Shown in pieces: positions 60,459 to 64,000 of a DNA stretch of 64,000 nt (positions are counted from its first letter, which is position 1; each line of letters starts with the position of its first letter). Location: the NCBI GenBank assembly GCA_964242215.1, contig CAXTCJ010000010.1, positions 1-64,000 on the forward strand. The letters are read 5' to 3'. The notes beneath the pieces are model-generated. The model did no database searches. It was given only the letters and a program-made list of their open reading frames with translations, and had not been told where the DNA came from. This stretch comes from LMUY01 sp964242215. Lineage in GTDB: Bacteria > Pseudomonadota > Alphaproteobacteria > Acetobacterales > Acetobacteraceae. Made by a program: the position numbers and the translations under genes.

Positions 60459-61235
60459 ATGCAGGATAGCAAAAGGCCAGCCACAGAGCTGTGCCGCCAC
60501 ACGAACGACGCCATCTATATACGCGACGCGTCCCTGGTGGACGATTTGATCGGCCGGCTGAGCTTCACCGAGATGTTCTTCTTCCATTTGATGGCTCGAC
60601 GTCCGACACCCGCCGAAACAGCGCTGTTGGACGCAATCCTTGTCACGCTTATGGAGCATGGCCTGACGCCAAGCGCCATCGCCGCCCGCATGATCGCACT
60701 CTCGTCCCCGGAGGCCACCCAGGCGGCCGTCGCGGCGGGGCTGCTTGCCGTTGGCAGCCAGTTCATTGGCACCATCGAGGACAGTGCGCGGCTTCTCATC
60801 GAGATCGCCGATGCCCAGGATGGGACGGCTGCAGCAGCGGCTAGCCTCGTCGCACGTTTCCGCGCGGAGAAGAAGCTGTTGCCGGGCTTCGGGCACCACC
60901 TGCACCGCCCCGACGATCCCCGCACGCCGAAATTGCTGGAGCTTGCGCGCGAGCACGGCTTCGCGGGGCGGTACGTTGACGCCTTGATCGCGCTCGCCGC
61001 GGCGGTGGATAAGGCCGCCGGCCGCCATATCACGATCAATGCCACGGGGGCGGTTGGTGCCATCCTGGTAGAACTCGGGATTCCGCTGAGTGCCATACGC
61101 GGGATCGCCGTCGTGAGCCGCGCGGCGGGGCTCGTCGGCCACGTGCAGGAGGAGTTGACCCAGCCCATTGGGCGCTTTCTGTGGGATCTCGCCGAACACG
61201 AGGTCGACCACCGCGCCGGGCCGGCAGCGCCTTGA
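60459..61235 (+). CDS. Citryl-CoA lyase-like / short citrate synthase superfamily protein
   Basis: A 258-residue protein of the citrate synthase fold, shorter than real citrate synthases (about 430) and the size of citryl-CoA lyases. It has LSFTEMFFFHLMARRPTPAETALLDAILVTLMEHGLTPS with the catalytic His region, PGFGHHLHRPDDPRTPKLLELA (substrate His and Asp) and INATGAVGAILVELG. It may cleave or condense a citryl-CoA-like compound to acetyl-CoA and an oxoacid. GGAGGAAC ribosome-binding site upstream. It starts a two-gene operon with the SDR. Confidence 0.85.
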   Translation: MQDSKRPATELCRHTNDAIYIRDASLVDDLIGRLSFTEMFFFHLMARRPTPAETALLDAILVTLMEHGLTPSAIAARMIALSSPEATQAAVAAGLLAVGSQFIGTIEDSARLLIEIADAQDGTAAAAASLVARFRAEKKLLPGFGHHLHRPDDPRTPKLLELAREHGFAGRYVDALIALAAAVDKAAGRHITINATGAVGAILVELGIPLSAIRGIAVVSRAAGLVGHVQEELTQPIGRFLWDLAEHEVDHRAGPAAP

Positions 61236-61253
61236 GTTCAACCGGGATCACAG

Positions 61254-62084
61254 ATGATGAACGAACACCCCCGTCTCAAGAACAAGGTGGCGCTGATCGT
61301 CGGCGCTGGCTGCTTCGCCCCCAAGGAGGTCGGCATCGGCAAGGCCTGCGCAATGCGCTTTGCCGATGAGGGCGCATCGATCTTCGCCGTCGACGTAAAC
61401 CGTACCGCTTTGGCCGAGACGGAGCAGGAGATCCGTGGCCGGTCCGGAGATGTCACCTGCTTCGAAGCTGATGTCCGCAACTCGGATGCTATCCGCGCGA
61501 TGGTCACGTCGTGCCTCGGGACCTACGGCCGGATCGACAGTATCCTATACAATGTCGCAGTCGGCGAAGTCGGGGCTCCGCCGGAGCTATCCGAGGAGAG
61601 TTGGGAGCGCACCTGGGCCATCAACTGCACGGGGCTTTTTCTTACGTGCAAGCACGCACTCCCGGCGATGGTGGAGGCGGGCGGCGGCACCGTGATCGGT
61701 ATCTCCTCGATCGCAGGCATTCGCTACACCGGGTATCCCCACTTTGCCTATGCGACCACCAAGGCAGCCATGATGCAATTCATCCGCTACCTGGCGTTGC
61801 ACTACGCGCGCTCCGGCATTCGGGCAAACACGATCGTTCCCGGGCTCATCGACACACCGCGCGTTTCACGTCTGAGTGCCACGTACGGCGCGAAGAATCG
61901 GGCTGCCATGATGCAGACCCGTGCGGCCCAAGTTCCGAACGGGCAGTCTGGTTCCCCATGGGACATCGCAGCGGCTGCGGTCTATCTGGCGAGTGACGAG
62001 TCCCGTTATACGACCGCGGCGGAGATCGTCATCGACGGTGGCATCACGGCTCAGTATGGATCACAAACCAGGCAGGAAAGTTAG
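61254..62084 (+). CDS. Short-chain dehydrogenase/reductase
   Basis: A 276-residue SDR. The nucleotide loop is VALIVGAGCFAPKEVGIGKACA (G-x7-G-x-G variant with a five-residue insertion), then VDVNRTALAE (Asp favours NAD), NVAVGEVGAP, catalytic Ser in GISSIAG, YATTK (Tyr/Lys), and a C-terminal SRYTTAAEIVIDGGITAQYG. It lies 18 bases after the lyase gene. The P-loop insertion is seen in some SDRs acting on CoA or hydroxyacid substrates; the substrate here is unknown. Confidence 0.92.
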   Translation: MMNEHPRLKNKVALIVGAGCFAPKEVGIGKACAMRFADEGASIFAVDVNRTALAETEQEIRGRSGDVTCFEADVRNSDAIRAMVTSCLGTYGRIDSILYNVAVGEVGAPPELSEESWERTWAINCTGLFLTCKHALPAMVEAGGGTVIGISSIAGIRYTGYPHFAYATTKAAMMQFIRYLALHYARSGIRANTIVPGLIDTPRVSRLSATYGAKNRAAMMQTRAAQVPNGQSGSPWDIAAAAVYLASDESRYTTAAEIVIDGGITAQYGSQTRQES

Positions 62085-62482
62085 TCCTTAGCGTCGCGAG
62101 GGAGCGCGCTAAGGTAGCTGGCTTGACGGACGGCTCCTGCATAGCGGGCGATGACGGAAGAGCCGCGACTGATCCGCCCCTCTTCCCAGCAATCATCGAG
62201 CGCCCAGGTCAACACTCCACCGGTCAGGAAGATACTTTCTAGAAACGCTCAAATACCGCTAGTCGTGTCGCTCCGCCACCGTTGGCCCGGGCACGTCGTC
62301 GCCGGTCTGTCGCTGTGTCGCATTGAAATGTAGTCGGCTCCTCAGTCAGCGGCCCCGTTCCCTACCCTACATCGCAGTCTGCCCATCATAGCAATCTACA
62401 ATGCCCCGAACAGGGTGAGGCTCGCTCGGGATTTGCTAAACAGCGAAGAACGAGGACCGGATCCGATTGAGTGCAGCAGAAC
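62085..62482. other. Intergenic region, no gene recognised
   Basis: About 400 bases between the SDR stop and the convergent exonuclease stop. Only short frames without motifs are present. No strong hairpin was noticed. Confidence 0.4.
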
Positions 62483-63253
62483 TTAGAGGCCTAATCGCAT
62501 TTGGTCGGGCAACGAGAGACCGTTACCCCGACGGGCTCGTTCCGAGCGTGCGGTGAACAGCATATCTTGGTTCTGCCCCCATTCCCCGCTCAGCACCCGA
62601 TCGAGTTGCGCCTCATTCAGCTCTTCCCAACGCCGGCCACGGAGCGCTCCGGCCGGCACCCGGACCAGCAAAGCCGGTTGGGCTGACCAAGTCAGCAACT
62701 GCTCCACGCTTACGAAAGCCAGCATATCGCGTAGGTGATGCGCCGTCACGTAAGCGTCCGGGCCCGCTCGGTGCGCCGGCAACCCTGTGGCGCGGTCCAG
62801 CCCGGGCGGGTGGCGCCAGTAGCGCAGGCCCTGGTTGGAGTGCGTCGGCGCATCTGGCCATAGCCGCAGCGCGCACTTCCAGGTGCAGATCCAACGTGCC
62901 CGCCCGCTCAGCCCTGGCAGGCACCAACGTCTCTCGAACGCAGCCCGGTGCGCCGCCAAGGCAATTAGACCCTTGTCTTGCAGGATCTTGGGGGCGAGCT
63001 CGCTCCACGCCGGTGCCCCCGCGACGTCTTTGTCCACGATGTGATGCACGGCGGATGTCACCGCCGAGATCGGGCAGCCTGGCTGCACCAGCCGAGCGCC
63101 CGGAGCTCCGTGCAACGCCCAACGCCCGTCGGCTCCGGGCGCAAGATCCTGCCAACCAATCTCGACCACGCCACCATTGGCAAAGCTGTCCCCCGTCGTC
63201 TCAAGGTCGATGACGCGCAGGCGCGTCGAGGGGGTTTCGAGTTGATCGGCCAT
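62483..63253 (-). CDS. DEDDh 3'-5' exonuclease-domain protein (DnaQ-like)
   Basis: A 256-residue protein with the exonuclease motifs in order: I, LRVIDLETTGDSFANGG (Asp/Glu metal ligands); II, IALAAHRAAFERRW; III, LPAHRAGPDAYVTAHHL with the catalytic His and Asp. The C-terminal 70 residues (RGRRWEELNEAQLDRVLSG...) match the extra domain of alphaproteobacterial exonuclease-like proteins with no close link to polymerase epsilon. ATG at 63253 is preferred over 63280. It is convergent with the SDR and divergent from the photolyase-like gene. Confidence 0.87.
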   Translation of the reverse strand: MADQLETPSTRLRVIDLETTGDSFANGGVVEIGWQDLAPGADGRWALHGAPGARLVQPGCPISAVTSAVHHIVDKDVAGAPAWSELAPKILQDKGLIALAAHRAAFERRWCLPGLSGRARWICTWKCALRLWPDAPTHSNQGLRYWRHPPGLDRATGLPAHRAGPDAYVTAHHLRDMLAFVSVEQLLTWSAQPALLVRVPAGALRGRRWEELNEAQLDRVLSGEWGQNQDMLFTARSERARRGNGLSLPDQMRLGL

Positions 63254-63307
63254 ACCGCGATATATAGGCGGCTCGGCCACCGTGGCAGCCGGCGTATGAC
63301 CACCACA

Positions 63308-64000
63308 TGGCCATCATGACCCGCCACTTCGTCCTTACCCGCGCCGCCGCACTCGACCGCCTAGCCGAAATTGTTCCCCGCACCGGGCACGACTACGCCG
63401 CCGGCCGAAACACCGACAGGGGGCCGCACGCCGATCCCACCACCACTGTGCTGTCTCCCTACCTGCGCCGCCGGCTATTGCTGGAGCAGGAGGTCGTTGA
63501 AGCCGCCCTCGCGGCCCACGGCCCGCAGGCGGCTACGCGGTTTGTCGACGAGGTTTTTTGGCGGACCTACTTCAAGGGCCATCTGGAGACGCATCCTGCG
63601 GCCTGGACGCAGTACTCCGCCGCCCTCAGAAAGGATCAGGCGCGTCTTACAGTAGATTCCGGCCTACGGCACGCCTACGAGGACGCCGTGGCCGGGCGCA
63701 CCGGCATCGATGGCTTCGATGACTGGGCGTGCGAGTTGGTGGACACAGGTTGGTTGCACAACCACGCTCGCATGTGGTTCGCCTCCATCTGGATCTTCAC
63801 CCTGCGCCTACCCTGGGTGCTGGGAGCCGATTTCTTCCTGAGCCACCTGCTCGATGGCGACCCGGCCAGCAACACCCTGTCGTGGCGCTGGGTCGCCGGG
63901 TTGCATACGCGGGGCAAGGCCTACGCCGCACGTAGCGAGAACATCCGTCGCTATACAAGCGGCCGTTTCTCGCCCACGAACTTGAATGAAAGCCCGGTGC
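63308..64000 (+). CDS. FAD-binding photolyase/cryptochrome family protein, 3' end outside window
   Basis: 231 residues are visible. The N-terminus lacks an alpha/beta antenna domain. It begins directly in the helical FAD domain with RTGHDYAAGRNTDRGPHADPTTTVLSPYLRRRLLLEQEVV, FWRTYFKGHLETHP and WLHNHARMWFASIWIFTLRLPWVLGADFFLSHLLDGDPASNTLSWRWVAG, where NHxRMxxASxW and DGDPASNxLSWRW are the signature FAD/DNA-binding elements. Whether it repairs DNA or is a sensory short homologue cannot be decided. ATG 63308 or 63317. Confidence 0.88.

Overview
The window is high-GC bacterial DNA with the gene content of an alphaproteobacterium, most likely the Acetobacteraceae/Rhodospirillales branch. This rests on the aroQ-accB-accC order, the Trm112/DUF971/Lon-domain/thioredoxin set, a GTTN-N7-GTTN LexA-type box in front of umuDC, and the many ABC-transporter/CoA catabolic operons typical of soil members of that group. 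No rRNA, CRISPR array, integrase or intact insertion sequence was recognised.

Layout. (1) 1-11444 is a conserved housekeeping block: ornithine decarboxylase, a YihY/BrkB membrane protein, an RlpA-like protein, aroQ-accB-accC, an OmpR-type regulator, ribA behind a strong leader hairpin, an L,D-transpeptidase pair, DUF971, Trm112, a Lon-domain protein, a thioredoxin/TPR protein and tRNA-Gly(GCC). (2) 11445-23900 is an accessory island starting at the tRNA. It holds relics of an MFS exporter and a small protein, an SOS cassette (SRAP peptidase, UmuD, UmuC), hypothetical genes, a DUF6876 gene with a TGA in place of Trp, a ParD/ParE pair, and a defence-like cluster: a PD-(D/E)xK-like protein, an AbiU2-like HEPN protein, a TIR protein and a convergent RloC/PrrC-like ATPase. 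The last gene sits between two large perfect hairpins. (3) 23987-43133 is catabolic: a peptide-type binding protein with an AbgA-type amidohydrolase, then a long minus-strand operon with two CoA-transferases, a Dpp/Opp-type ABC transporter, duplicated binding proteins, three paralogous hotdog (MaoC-like) dehydratases and an acrylyl-CoA reductase-like enzyme. It is headed by a GntR/UTRA regulator, with a perfect palindrome just in front of the first CoA-transferase. (4) 43134-51479 is a second accessory island: a frameshifted amidoligase, a remnant resembling the C-terminal domain of the TIR protein 25 kb away, a two-gene McrBC-like system (coiled-coil McrB-type AAA+ plus a DUF2357/PD-(D/E)xK nuclease with zinc ribbons), and relics of an HNH protein and an epoxide hydrolase. 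(5) 51480-62084 is a branched-chain-type (Liv) ABC uptake and CoA-metabolism cluster with GMC oxidoreductase, acyl-CoA synthetase, LacI regulator, citryl-CoA lyase-like protein and SDR. (6) 62483-64000 has a DEDDh exonuclease and the start of a photolyase/cryptochrome-family gene.

The most unusual material is in the two islands: the hairpin-flanked RloC-like/TIR/HEPN group, the McrBC-like pair with extra coiled coil and zinc modules, the shared TIR-tail domain, and three copies of a short repeat, two of them directly beside truncated genes and so looking like scars of lost mobile elements. Function calls rest on motif recognition by eye; no database search was run.
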